64,000 nt of DNA, taken from positions 2,480,001 to 2,544,000 of the forward strand of contig NZ_CP110001.1 of assembly GCF_025947185.1 (NCBI RefSeq), read 5' to 3'. Shown piece after piece: positions 52,016-61,538 of this stretch; position 1 is the first letter of the stretch, and each line of letters opens with the position of its first letter. A model generated the notes under the pieces. It saw nothing but the letters and a program-made list of their open reading frames with translations, had not been told where the DNA came from and did no database searches. The DNA comes from Flavobacterium sp. N2038 (GTDB lineage: Bacteria > Bacteroidota > Bacteroidia > Flavobacteriales > Flavobacteriaceae). The position numbers were made by a program, and so were the translations under genes.

Positions 52016-55000
52016 ATGAACATTGAACAATTATCAAAGAAAAAAATAAAATACAATCTTGTATTTTTATTTTTCCTGAATTTCTTTTTGATGAATGCCG
52101 TGAGCGCACAATCGACCATTGTTGAAGGGAAAATTACAGATGCTAAAGGATTATCCCTGCCAGGGGTAAATGTGCAGGAAAAAGGAACTAAAAATGGTAC
52201 TTCTACAGATTTTGAGGGAAGTTTTAAAATTAATGTTACCAATAATAAAGCTACATTAATAATTAGCTATTTAGGTTTTCAAACGCAGGAGGTTAGTGTT
52301 GCGGGAAAATCTAAAGTAAATGTGAGTCTTTCAGAACAATCGAATGCACTTACAGAGGTAGTTGTTGTAGGATATGGTTCAGTAAAGAAAACAGATTTAA
52401 CAGGAGCGGTAAATACTTTATCAGCAGCTAAAATTACAGAACGAAATGTGACAAACCCAATGGAAGCAATCCAGGGGGGAATTGCCGGGGTACAGGTTAC
52501 TTCAAATTCAGGTCGTATTGGTGATGGTTTTAGTGTGATTATTAGAGGTGCAAACTCGATTAACAAAGACGGTTCTAAACCACTTTTTGTAGTTGATGGA
52601 GTTCCAACGGATAATATCGACTTTTTGAACCCGCAGGATATCGCGAGAATGGACGTCCTTAAAGATGCTTCATCAGCCGCTATTTATGGTTCAAGAGGAG
52701 GAAGCGGTGTAATCATCGTAACAACAAAAAGTGGAGCAAACGCTAAAGCCGGAGTAGTTGTGTCTTTTGATACTTCTTATGGAAATAAACAAGCTGTGAG
52801 ATTACCAAAATTAATGAGTCCGGAAAAATGGTGGTATTACCATCAATCTGCTTTCCTGGCTACCACTATTTCAGCTACAAATCCAACTTATATGGATATT
52901 GATGCTACAGAATTAAATACGGCTGTTGGACAAGCGGGTACAAATCCGGTTTTATTTCAAAGAGTAGCAAATAATAAAAGTTTCGATTGGCAGGATGCTG
53001 TTCTTAAAGGCGGTATGATGTCAAATAACTATCTAAATGTTAGTGGTCGTGCAGATAATGGGCTTTCTTATAATTTAGGTTTAGGAGCACAAAAAGAAAC
53101 CGGAGTGATTGATAATGAAGGAATTCATAAATACAATTTCAAAGCAGGTTTAAATCATAAAGTAAATGATAAGATTTCATTTGGAGCAAACCTTACGATC
53201 TCTAAAACCGAAGAGCAATTGGGTAGCGCAACTGCAATGCAGGAGGCTTTTAGACAAAACCCATATACATCTCCATGGGCAATTGATGCTGCAGGTAATG
53301 AAATAGTTGGAACGTATGCGCAACAACCGGGTACATTGAGATATCCAAACGGAAATCTTGCGATTAATAAAACAGGTTCTTACAATCCGCTTTTAGAAAT
53401 TAAAAACTCTAGTGACGAGATTAACAAATGGATCACAATTGGAAATATTTTTGCAGAATATAAAGCAACGAGCTGGTTGTCATTTAAATCTACATTTTCT
53501 GTTGGTAAATTAGATGCAAGAGAAGGAAGATCTTCCGGAGCTCAAACCGATTTTGGTCTTAAAAACAAAAGTTTACCTTCTGGTGACGTAACCAATACAT
53601 CGAACTTTAATTATACTTGGGATAACCAGTTTAATATCAATTATACATTAAAAGAAAATCATGTATTTAGTTTCTTAGGACTTCAGAGTTTTTATTCCAA
53701 TACAACAGAAACTTACTTTCAGTCTTCAAGAGAAAACCCATTCGAAACAAGCTTTTATAATTTAGGCTCAGGGGCACAGGCAACCTACAATTTAACACCT
53801 TCAGGGGTTGTGTTTATTCCATATTCTAAAAACACATTAGAATCTTATGCCGCGCGTCTTAACTATGCTTACAAAGGGCGTTATTTATTAACAGCTTCTG
53901 TGAGATATGATGGTTCTTCTGTTTTGGCAGAAGGAAATAAATGGACAGCATTTCCATCTGTAGCTTTAGGATGGAATATTCATCAGGAAGGATTCATGAA
54001 AAATGCTTCTTTTGTCACTAATTTAAAATTGAGAGGAAGTGTTGGTTATACAGGAAATGATAATGTAAGCCCTTACTCAAGTTTAAGTGTTTTAAAAGTT
54101 CCGACCTATTATGATTTTAATAATACAGTGGCAAACGGATATACATCTGCAAGTTTAGGAAACACGGAATTAGGCTGGGAAAAAACCAGAGAGGTGAATT
54201 TAGGTTTAGACTTTGGATTTGCTAAAAACAGAATTTCAGGTAGTGTCGATGTATACGACAGATTATCTAAAGATTTATTATTCCAGCAAGCATTACCATT
54301 AGAAATCGGGGTACCTACTATAACTTCAAACGTTGGTTCTGTTAGCAATAAAGGAATCGAGGTTGCTTTGGTAACTAAAAATGTTCAGACCAAAAATGTA
54401 TCATGGGAAACTAGTTTTACATTCACTAAAAATGTAAACGAATTAGTTTCTATCTACGGACAAGATCAGGTTGATGATGTTGGAAACAATTTATTTATTG
54501 GAGAAAATATTCACTCTTACTACAACTATGTTTTTGATGGAGTCTGGCAGGAAAGCGAAGCTGCAAAAGCGTTGACTTATGGTCAAAAACCAGGTGAGGC
54601 AAGAGTAAAAGATTTAAACAACGACGGAAAAATTGATGCTAATAATGATCGTGCTATTTTAGGAAATTACGATCCGAAATGGTCAGGAAGTTTTTCAACA
54701 ACTTTAAAAGTTAAACAATTTGATTTGTCGCTGTCTTTGATTACAAATCAGGGAATGACAGTATTTAGTGGTTTCCATGACAATTTTGCCGACGTTACAG
54801 ACAGAGGTCGTCAAAAATTAGATTTAGGAGATTGGTATATTCCTGCTAACGGAGCGGGTATTGCACAACAATATTCAAACACAAATCCGTTACCACGTGG
54901 TGCAGGTGTTTATTATGATACAAACAATGTTGCTTTCTATAAAGATGCATCATTCGTAAAAGTGCAAAATATAGCAGTAGGCTATAGCCTTGATAATGAT

Positions 55001-55168
55001 TTGCTTAATAAACTGAAACTTAAAAGCATGCGTTTTTATGTGAATGTATTAAATCCGTTTGTATTTACTGATTATGAAGGATACGATCCAGAGTGGGCAA
55101 CTGCAGCTTTAGCAGTTAACCGTGTATCTACAATGACGGTTCAAATGGGATTAAGTTTAAAATTTTAA
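52016..55168 (+). CDS. susC: SusC-like TonB-dependent outer-membrane transporter
   Basis: Outer-membrane importer of oligosaccharides, 1050 residues. It has a signal peptide (LVFLFFLNFFLMNAVSAQ), then a CarboxypepD_reg-like domain (VEGKITDAKGLSLPGVNVQEKGT ... LIISYLGFQTQEV). The TonB box and plug region follow (LTEVVVVGYGSVKKTDLTGAV and GVPTDNIDFLNPQDIARMDVLKDASSAAIYGSRGGSGVI). A long barrel ends AVNRVSTMTVQMGLSLKF with the C-terminal Phe. With SusD it forms the bucket-and-lid importer. Its substrate is inferred to be oligogalacturonide from the neighbours. Confidence 0.96.
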   Translation: MNIEQLSKKKIKYNLVFLFFLNFFLMNAVSAQSTIVEGKITDAKGLSLPGVNVQEKGTKNGTSTDFEGSFKINVTNNKATLIISYLGFQTQEVSVAGKSKVNVSLSEQSNALTEVVVVGYGSVKKTDLTGAVNTLSAAKITERNVTNPMEAIQGGIAGVQVTSNSGRIGDGFSVIIRGANSINKDGSKPLFVVDGVPTDNIDFLNPQDIARMDVLKDASSAAIYGSRGGSGVIIVTTKSGANAKAGVVVSFDTSYGNKQAVRLPKLMSPEKWWYYHQSAFLATTISATNPTYMDIDATELNTAVGQAGTNPVLFQRVANNKSFDWQDAVLKGGMMSNNYLNVSGRADNGLSYNLGLGAQKETGVIDNEGIHKYNFKAGLNHKVNDKISFGANLTISKTEEQLGSATAMQEAFRQNPYTSPWAIDAAGNEIVGTYAQQPGTLRYPNGNLAINKTGSYNPLLEIKNSSDEINKWITIGNIFAEYKATSWLSFKSTFSVGKLDAREGRSSGAQTDFGLKNKSLPSGDVTNTSNFNYTWDNQFNINYTLKENHVFSFLGLQSFYSNTTETYFQSSRENPFETSFYNLGSGAQATYNLTPSGVVFIPYSKNTLESYAARLNYAYKGRYLLTASVRYDGSSVLAEGNKWTAFPSVALGWNIHQEGFMKNASFVTNLKLRGSVGYTGNDNVSPYSSLSVLKVPTYYDFNNTVANGYTSASLGNTELGWEKTREVNLGLDFGFAKNRISGSVDVYDRLSKDLLFQQALPLEIGVPTITSNVGSVSNKGIEVALVTKNVQTKNVSWETSFTFTKNVNELVSIYGQDQVDDVGNNLFIGENIHSYYNYVFDGVWQESEAAKALTYGQKPGEARVKDLNNDGKIDANNDRAILGNYDPKWSGSFSTTLKVKQFDLSLSLITNQGMTVFSGFHDNFADVTDRGRQKLDLGDWYIPANGAGIAQQYSNTNPLPRGAGVYYDTNNVAFYKDASFVKVQNIAVGYSLDNDLLNKLKLKSMRFYVNVLNPFVFTDYEGYDPEWATAALAVNRVSTMTVQMGLSLKF

Positions 55169-55178
55169 ATTAAAGAAA

Positions 55179-56870
55179 ATGAAAAAAGTTATCATACTTA
55201 TAGGAATTCTAACCCTTAGTTTAAATTCCTGTTCAAATTATATAGAAGAAGACAACCGTTCTTATGGTTCAGCAGAACAGTACTTTATTACGGGGCCGGG
55301 ATTTGAATCCTTAATGAATACAAATTACGCTACATTAAAAGATATTTATGGTGGAGACCCGTGGTTGTTTGAAGCGGGTACAGATATGTATTCTGAAGGA
55401 AGAAATCAGGAACCGGAAGGATTAAGTAAATACTTGACATTATCTTCATCTTCTGCAGGTGTAGATCAATTGTACAGAACTTGTTACACTGCAATTCAGC
55501 AAGCCAACAAAGGATTGTATTATTCAACAATAACAGAAAAAACGAGCACACTGGATACCAGAATTGGAGAACTAAAGTTTCTAAGAGCAAATGCTTATTT
55601 CTTATTGGTTCAAACCTATGGAGGAGTTCCAATTGTATTAGACAATATTAATACAGCGGTGACTTCTTTTAACAGAAATACAGCAGAAGAAGTTTATACA
55701 CAAATTTTAAAAGACCTTAACGAATCTCTTCCGGCAGTAAGTACAGCAGCCTATAGCGGTAGAGTAAATAAAAGAGCCGTGCAGCATTTATTGGCAAAAG
55801 TTTATTTAACAAGAGGATACGAAACTTTTGGAACTCCGGCAGATTTTACAACAGCAGCTTCGATTGCAGATCAGGCTATTAATGGTCAGGCGTTAAACGT
55901 AACTTTTGATAATGTGGTAAAACCAGGAAACGAAATGAATCTTGAGACTATATTTTCGGTACAGTTTTCAATTGCTTCAAACGCAACCGGTACAACATCT
56001 TTGGGTAGTTCACAAAACTACTGGTTTAGCTCTTATTTGGGTGCAGCAGCATCAGGAAATCCTTATCCAAACAGAAGTTATACACTTTGTCCAACCGTTT
56101 ATGCCCTATCTTTATTTGAAAAAGGAGACAAACGCTGGGAAGGTAGTTTTATGAATGAAATCTACAGCAGATACTATGATTATTATGATGTAGCTGATAA
56201 GGCAGCATTGAAAATTACAGATTTCTACGAACCAAGCTGGTTTACAGCAGCAGACAGAACAGCCTGGAATACGGCCAATGCATCAAGAAAAGCAAATGCA
56301 GCCACTTTTAGATACCATAACTGGGGAACTTATTCTTCAGCAGCAGCATCTGGAGGAGATTACAATCTGATTCCGGTTCGTAAGTTTGATGATCCAAAAG
56401 CACCATATAGTGGGGCGACAAGTGCAAATTACAATACAACTCCAATTACTCCTGCAACAAATAGAAGCAGTACACGTGATTTTATTATCTCACGTCTTGG
56501 AGAAACGTATTTAATTGCAGCAGAAGCTTATTTTAAAGCAGGTGAATCTACAACAGCTTTAGCTCGTTTAAATGAAGTAAGAAGAAGAGCCGGAGGCGGA
56601 GTAGCAGGAACAATTCCTGTTCTTACCTCAATTAGCATCAACACCATATTAGATGAAAGAGGAAGAGAATTATTAGGAGAATATCACCGTTGGTTTGATT
56701 TGAAACGTACTGGAACATTAGTAGAAAGAACAGTTTTATATAACCCAAAAATTACTAATGCAAGTGTATTTAACGGACAAAATGGAAACCTTAAAATTTT
56801 AAGACCAATTCCTCAGTCAGCATTAGATTTAAACAGAAATAAAGATTTTCCTCAAAATCCTGCTTATTAA
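55179..56870 (+). CDS. susD: SusD/RagB-like outer-membrane lipoprotein
   Basis: Surface sugar-binding lid of the SusC transporter. A 563-residue lipoprotein with Cys18 (ILTLSLNSCSN). It has the helical tetratricopeptide-like scaffold (RTCYTAIQQANKGLYY, LKFLRANAYFLLVQTYGGVPIVL) and the C-terminal RDFIISRLGETYLIAAEAYFKAG ... RRRAGGG ... ILDERGRELLGEYHRWFDLKRTG, the SusD signature. It starts 10 nt after susC. A hairpin follows 64 nt later. Confidence 0.95.
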   Translation: MKKVIILIGILTLSLNSCSNYIEEDNRSYGSAEQYFITGPGFESLMNTNYATLKDIYGGDPWLFEAGTDMYSEGRNQEPEGLSKYLTLSSSSAGVDQLYRTCYTAIQQANKGLYYSTITEKTSTLDTRIGELKFLRANAYFLLVQTYGGVPIVLDNINTAVTSFNRNTAEEVYTQILKDLNESLPAVSTAAYSGRVNKRAVQHLLAKVYLTRGYETFGTPADFTTAASIADQAINGQALNVTFDNVVKPGNEMNLETIFSVQFSIASNATGTTSLGSSQNYWFSSYLGAAASGNPYPNRSYTLCPTVYALSLFEKGDKRWEGSFMNEIYSRYYDYYDVADKAALKITDFYEPSWFTAADRTAWNTANASRKANAATFRYHNWGTYSSAAASGGDYNLIPVRKFDDPKAPYSGATSANYNTTPITPATNRSSTRDFIISRLGETYLIAAEAYFKAGESTTALARLNEVRRRAGGGVAGTIPVLTSISINTILDERGRELLGEYHRWFDLKRTGTLVERTVLYNPKITNASVFNGQNGNLKILRPIPQSALDLNRNKDFPQNPAY

Positions 56871-56933
56871 TTGTGGTAATTAGTGTTAGTAATTTGATAA
56901 TTTTTTGAGGAATTGTTTTTTTGAAGCAGTTAA

Positions 56934-56964
56934 AAAGGAGTTTGATCCCGTATCAGACTCCTTT
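56934..56964 (+). terminator. Hairpin between susD and the esterase gene
   Basis: AAAGGAGT / ACTCCTTT stem with a partly paired GAT...ATC inner part. No long T run follows on the plus strand, so it may stabilise the susCD mRNA or attenuate rather than terminate fully. Confidence 0.55.
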
Positions 56965-56987
56965 CTTAACTAAAATAGAGACTCTGA

Positions 56988-57923
56988 ATGAAGCTATTTG
57001 TGTTATTTTTATTGTTATTTTTAAAAGGTATTACAGCACAATGCCAATATAGTATTGATACTTCATACACAGAAAAAAGCACTTACAATAAACTCATAAA
57101 GCAATATCCTTTTATTACAGTAGTAAAGGAAAAAAAGAATAAAAATGTTGATCAGATAAACGATGTTGTTTATGATCAAAAAGAAAACAGAGCATTACAT
57201 TTAGATGCTTATTTTTATAAAAAGAAAAAAGAAAATCCTGCCGTAATTATGATTCATGGTGGCGGATGGAGATCAGGAAATAAAAACCAAATGCAAATTT
57301 TAGCACAGGAAATTGCCTCAAAAGGGTATTCGTGTTTTGCAGTTGAATACAGATTATCACTAGAAGCAAAATATCCCGAAGGGATTTATGATATTAAAAA
57401 CGCAATTAAATTTATAAAAGATAATGCTGCTAAGTTTCACGTTGATTCAGACAAAATAGCTGTTTTAGGATGTTCATCAGGAGGTCAGATGGCTGCTTTG
57501 ATTGGTACAACAAATGAAAATGCAGCTTTTGAAGATTCAGTTTTTAAAAGTAAATCTTCTTCAAAAGTACATGCAATTATTGATGTAGATGGAATTCTGG
57601 CTTTTAAACATCCTGAATCGAAAGAAGGAGAAATGGCCTCTTTTTGGTTGAAAGGCTCTTACGAAGAAAATCCTGAAAATTGGAAAAATGCATCGGCCTT
57701 AAGTCATACCGATAAAAATACACCTCCAATATTGTTTATCAACAGTAGTTTTGAGAGGTTTCACGCCGGGAGAGATAATATGATTGCAATTTTGAATCAG
57801 AATAAAATATACAATGAAGTACAAACCATCCAGAATTCACCGCATTCATTTTGGTTTTTTCAGCCCTGGTTTGATGAAATGAATAAATACATAATACATT
57901 TTTTGGATAAAATATTTAAATAA
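56988..57923 (+). CDS. Secreted alpha/beta hydrolase, pectin-type esterase
   Basis: A 311-residue protein with signal peptide MKLFVLFLLLFLKGITAQ. The oxyanion motif is IHGGGWRSGNKNQM, the nucleophile is in GCSSGGQMAAL, and the base is likely the His in NSPHSFWFF. BD-FAE-like family; members remove acetyl, methyl or feruloyl groups from polysaccharides. In this operon the likely substrate is an acetylated or methylated pectic oligomer. It belongs to a different subfamily from the esterases at 4461 and 37781. The DUF4861 gene starts 11 nt later. Confidence 0.86.
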   Translation: MKLFVLFLLLFLKGITAQCQYSIDTSYTEKSTYNKLIKQYPFITVVKEKKNKNVDQINDVVYDQKENRALHLDAYFYKKKKENPAVIMIHGGGWRSGNKNQMQILAQEIASKGYSCFAVEYRLSLEAKYPEGIYDIKNAIKFIKDNAAKFHVDSDKIAVLGCSSGGQMAALIGTTNENAAFEDSVFKSKSSSKVHAIIDVDGILAFKHPESKEGEMASFWLKGSYEENPENWKNASALSHTDKNTPPILFINSSFERFHAGRDNMIAILNQNKIYNEVQTIQNSPHSFWFFQPWFDEMNKYIIHFLDKIFK

Positions 57924-57934
57924 TAATAAAACGA

Positions 57935-58900
57935 ATGAAAGCAAAAATCACCGCAGCAGTCTTATTTTTAGCTGGGATTACAGCAGTAAATGCCCAAAAA
58001 TACGACATCAAAAAGAATAAAACATATGCTGAAATATCAGCAAAAACAGATGGAAAATGGGAAGCGCGAAAATATATTGGTGGTACAGTTTTTAAAAATG
58101 TTGACAGACTAAAACTGGCACCGGAACATACAGATCATTCTTTTGATATTCGTTATGAAGGTCCAGGTTGGGAAAACAACCGTATTGGATACCGTTTATA
58201 TTTAGACTGGAGAAATGCGATTGATATTTTTGGAAAGAAAACCTCAGAGAATATTCTGCCAAAGGTAGGACAGGATAATTTTGATTCTTATCATGAAATG
58301 AGCGATTGGGGAGCTGATATTCTAAAAGCTGGAAAAGGAATCGGAATTGGATCAATTGATCGTTATTTAAACAATGAAAAACTGCACTTTAGAGAAGTAG
58401 ATTCTACGATTGCAACTGTATTTAACAAAGAGAAAGAATCTATAGTAAAAGTAAATTATTATGGATGGAAAACAGCTTCAGATAAAATCGATTTTACTTC
58501 GGTTTTAACGATTAAGCCAGACGATCTTTATACCAAACATACCATTCAGGCTTCAAAAGAAATTAAAGGAATTTGTACCGGAATCGTAAAACAAAAGAAT
58601 ACAGAATTGCTTAAAAAAGAAAGTAAGAACAAAAAATGGGCCTACCTGGCGACTTATGGCGAACAATCTTTGGTTCCGGATAAATTAGGAATGGCTATTT
58701 TTTATGAAGTAAATACAATCGAAAGTACTCAGAATACAGATCTGGATTATCTGTTAGTATTTAAACCTACGACCAAATCAACTTCGTTTTATCTATTAGG
58801 AGCCTGGGAACAAGAGGTAAACGGAATTAAATCTAAGGCAGATTTTGTAAAGTATTTAGATGAAAAATTAGAAATTTTGAATAAAAAAGGTAAAATGTAA
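57935..58900 (+). CDS. DUF4861 periplasmic protein
   Basis: A 321-residue protein with signal peptide MKAKITAAVLFLAGITAVNAQ. It carries the DUF4861 pattern RYEGPGWENNRIGYRLYLDWRNAIDIFGKKTSENILPKVG ... YHEMSDWGADILKAGKGIGIGS. DUF4861 proteins occur in pectin loci of Bacteroidota, usually beside GH105, but their activity is not settled. A beta-sandwich similar to sugar-binding or lyase domains is likely. It precedes GH105 by 4 nt, so they are almost certainly co-translated. Confidence 0.9.
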   Translation: MKAKITAAVLFLAGITAVNAQKYDIKKNKTYAEISAKTDGKWEARKYIGGTVFKNVDRLKLAPEHTDHSFDIRYEGPGWENNRIGYRLYLDWRNAIDIFGKKTSENILPKVGQDNFDSYHEMSDWGADILKAGKGIGIGSIDRYLNNEKLHFREVDSTIATVFNKEKESIVKVNYYGWKTASDKIDFTSVLTIKPDDLYTKHTIQASKEIKGICTGIVKQKNTELLKKESKNKKWAYLATYGEQSLVPDKLGMAIFYEVNTIESTQNTDLDYLLVFKPTTKSTSFYLLGAWEQEVNGIKSKADFVKYLDEKLEILNKKGKM

Positions 58901-58904
58901 TTTT

Positions 58905-60128
58905 ATGTACAAATCAGTTTCTGCTAAGATCACTTTTATAAATTATGCGATTGTTTTACTGCTCTTTTTAAGTAGTAAAACAATAGCCCAAAATCAAAAC
59001 GTTTCAGATACAGCTACTATTTCTTACCAGCTAAAATGGTCAGAAAGAACAGCGCTTTCCATCTTAAGCAAATACCCAAATGCCTGGCAGCTTGATGGAA
59101 ATGAGAAACCAAAATGGGATTATAAAATGGGTTTTGTATTGTCTGGTTTTGAGAAATTGTATCAAAAAACAAACGACAAAAAATACCTGAATTATATCAA
59201 AGATTATGTTGATATAATGATCGACAGCACGGGACATATTAAAAAATACGAACAAAAAGAATACAACATCGATTGCTTAAATCCTGGAAAACTGTTGTTT
59301 AATTTATATGATGTAACAAAAGATTCACGCTATTATAAACTTATCGGGGAATTAAGAAATCAGTTGGAAACCCAGCCAAGAACACCAAGTGGAGGATTTT
59401 GGCACAAACAAATTTATCCCAACCAAATGTGGATTGATGGTTTGTATATGGCTGAGCCTTTCTACACTCAATTTACAATTAAATATGAAAAAGGCAGAAG
59501 TTTAGATGATATTGCCAAACAGTTTGAACTGGCACAAAATCATCTAACAGATCCAAAAACAGGTTTAGTTTATCAATGTTGGGATGAAAGCAAAGAGATC
59601 GCCTGGGCAAACAAACAAACCGGAACTTCGCCAACGATTTGGGGCAGAGGTATTGGTTGGTATATGATGGCTTTGGTTGAGACTTTAGATTATTTTCCAA
59701 AATCGCATCCAAAATATAAAATTCTGGTTAGCTATCTGAATCAGATTTCAAAGAATGTAAATCAATACAAAAGCGAGTCAGGATTATGGTATCAGGTTGC
59801 AGATAAACCGGAATTGTACGCAAATTATGTCGAGCCATCTGCATCTGCAATGATTATTTATGCTTTTGCAAAAGGAGCAGACAAAGGATATTTAGCATCA
59901 AGTTACAAATCGACCGCAAAAAAATCATTTGACAGTTTTATCAAAGAATTTGTAAAAATTGATAAAAAAGGTGAAGTAAATATTCTAAATGTTTCGCCAA
60001 ATGTAGGTTTGGGAGGAAAACCTTTTCGTGATGGTACAAATGATTATTACCTGAACGGAAGAACAAAAGAAAATGGTGCAATTGCTTATGGAGCATTTTT
60101 GCTAAGTGCAATTGAATTGAATAAATAA
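58905..60128 (+). CDS. GH105 unsaturated galacturonyl hydrolase, soluble periplasmic
   Basis: Cleaves the unsaturated uronic acid from the end of lyase-made oligomers by hydrating the double bond. A 407-residue (alpha/alpha)6-barrel protein with a signal peptide (FINYAIVLLLFLSSKTIAQ). The key stretch MWIDGLYMAEPFYTQF holds the expected catalytic aspartate. GWYMMALVETLDYFP and GLVYQCWDESKEIAWANKQTGTSPTIWGRG are typical of the family. Closely similar to the next gene but with a cleavable rather than lipoprotein signal. Confidence 0.92.
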   Translation: MYKSVSAKITFINYAIVLLLFLSSKTIAQNQNVSDTATISYQLKWSERTALSILSKYPNAWQLDGNEKPKWDYKMGFVLSGFEKLYQKTNDKKYLNYIKDYVDIMIDSTGHIKKYEQKEYNIDCLNPGKLLFNLYDVTKDSRYYKLIGELRNQLETQPRTPSGGFWHKQIYPNQMWIDGLYMAEPFYTQFTIKYEKGRSLDDIAKQFELAQNHLTDPKTGLVYQCWDESKEIAWANKQTGTSPTIWGRGIGWYMMALVETLDYFPKSHPKYKILVSYLNQISKNVNQYKSESGLWYQVADKPELYANYVEPSASAMIIYAFAKGADKGYLASSYKSTAKKSFDSFIKEFVKIDKKGEVNILNVSPNVGLGGKPFRDGTNDYYLNGRTKENGAIAYGAFLLSAIELNK

Positions 60129-60161
60129 GGATTAACAAAGAAAAATTTTAAAATAGCAAAA

Positions 60162-61382
60162 ATGAAAAATAATAGAAGACACAATTATTTTACAGCTGCA
60201 GCTTTAGTTTGTGTAATGGCGTTTACCAGTTGTAAAGTAATTTCTCAGGAAACTGTAAATAAAGATATTATTATTTCTAAGGACTTAAAATGGTCAGATA
60301 AAATGGCTTTAACGTTAATGAAACGTCATCCTGAAGCCTATATGATTGACGACTCAAAAACACCAAAATGGGATTATGTTCATGGTTTGGTATTACATGG
60401 TTTTGAAGAATTGTATAAAAAGAATCCCGATTCAAGATATCCGGTTTATATAAAAGGATATGTAGATGCTCTTGTACAGAATGACGGTACAATTAAAACG
60501 TATGAGCTCGACAAGTATAATATTGATATGGTGGTATCCGGTCGTTTGCTTTTTAATATTTATGAAACGAGTAAAGAAGAAAAGTACTTAAAAGCAATGC
60601 AATTATTGCGCAAACAAATAGCAGAACAGCCAAGAACACAAAGTGGCGGTTTCTGGCATAAAAATATTTACCCAAACCAAATGTGGTTAGACGGGTTATA
60701 CATGGGAGAACCGTTTTATGCACAATATACCGTTACGTTTGAAAATGGACAAAATCTGGATGACGTAGCAAAACAATTTGAGCAAATTCAGTTGCATGCT
60801 ACAGATCCAAAAACGGGATTATTATATCATGGCTGGGACGAAAGTAAAAAAATGCCATGGGCAAATAAAGAAACCGGAAACTCACCTAATTTTTGGTCAA
60901 GAGCTTTAGGCTGGTATGTTATGGCTTTGGTTGATGTTTTAGATTATATGCCAAAAGATCATCCAAAACAGAAAGAATTAGTTCAGTATTTAAACAGCGC
61001 TTGTGCAGCTGTAGCTAAATACCAGGATAAATCAGGATTGTGGTATCAGGTAACAGATAAGGGCGGTAAAGAAGGAAATTATCTTGAAGCTTCTGGTTCT
61101 TCGATGTTTGCATATGCTTTTGCAAAAGGAGCAAATAAAGGATACTTGCCTGCAAAATATAAAAAACTGGCTAACAAAGCATTTGACGGTTTAACTACAA
61201 AATTAATTAAAGTTGATGCTGATGGCGGAATTACTTTAACTCAGGCGTGTCAGGTTGCTGGTTTGGGCGGAACTCCATACAGAGACGGTTCATATGAATA
61301 CTATGTGAAGGAAAAAAAGAAAGATAATGATCCAAAAGCAACAGGACCCTTTATTTTGGCTGCTGTAGAATTGAATAGGTAA
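60162..61382 (+). CDS. GH105 unsaturated galacturonyl hydrolase, lipoprotein paralogue
   Basis: A 406-residue paralogue of the preceding gene (shared NQMW-DGLYM-EPF, DPKTGL-Y--WDESK--PWANK-TG-SP and YRDGSYEYYV regions). Its signal ends in a lipobox (AFTSCKV, Cys24), so it would be membrane-anchored. MWLDGLYMGEPFYAQY carries the catalytic aspartate. Tandem duplication followed by a change of location is the simplest reading. The two may act on different uronyl oligomers (homogalacturonan against rhamnogalacturonan), which cannot be settled by sequence. Confidence 0.92.
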   Translation: MKNNRRHNYFTAAALVCVMAFTSCKVISQETVNKDIIISKDLKWSDKMALTLMKRHPEAYMIDDSKTPKWDYVHGLVLHGFEELYKKNPDSRYPVYIKGYVDALVQNDGTIKTYELDKYNIDMVVSGRLLFNIYETSKEEKYLKAMQLLRKQIAEQPRTQSGGFWHKNIYPNQMWLDGLYMGEPFYAQYTVTFENGQNLDDVAKQFEQIQLHATDPKTGLLYHGWDESKKMPWANKETGNSPNFWSRALGWYVMALVDVLDYMPKDHPKQKELVQYLNSACAAVAKYQDKSGLWYQVTDKGGKEGNYLEASGSSMFAYAFAKGANKGYLPAKYKKLANKAFDGLTTKLIKVDADGGITLTQACQVAGLGGTPYRDGSYEYYVKEKKKDNDPKATGPFILAAVELNR

Positions 61383-61482
61383 TTTTTTAATTTGTCTTTA
61401 GTAAATAGTCATTAGTAAATAGTTGGAATGTTGGCAATGTTTGTCATTTCTCATAATGACAAAAAAAGACGGTAGAGTGTGA

Positions 61483-61513
61483 ACCTGACAGGTTTTCAAA
61501 ACCTGTCAGGTTT
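61483..61513 (+). terminator. Hairpin between the GH105 and GH43 genes
   Basis: AACCTGACAGGTTTT / AAACCTGTCAGGTTT, a long near-perfect stem. Only a few T follow. Related to the element at 33157. It may also be a dispersed repeat. Confidence 0.6.
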
Positions 61514-61538
61514 AATAAAACAAGAAATTGTGGTTTAA

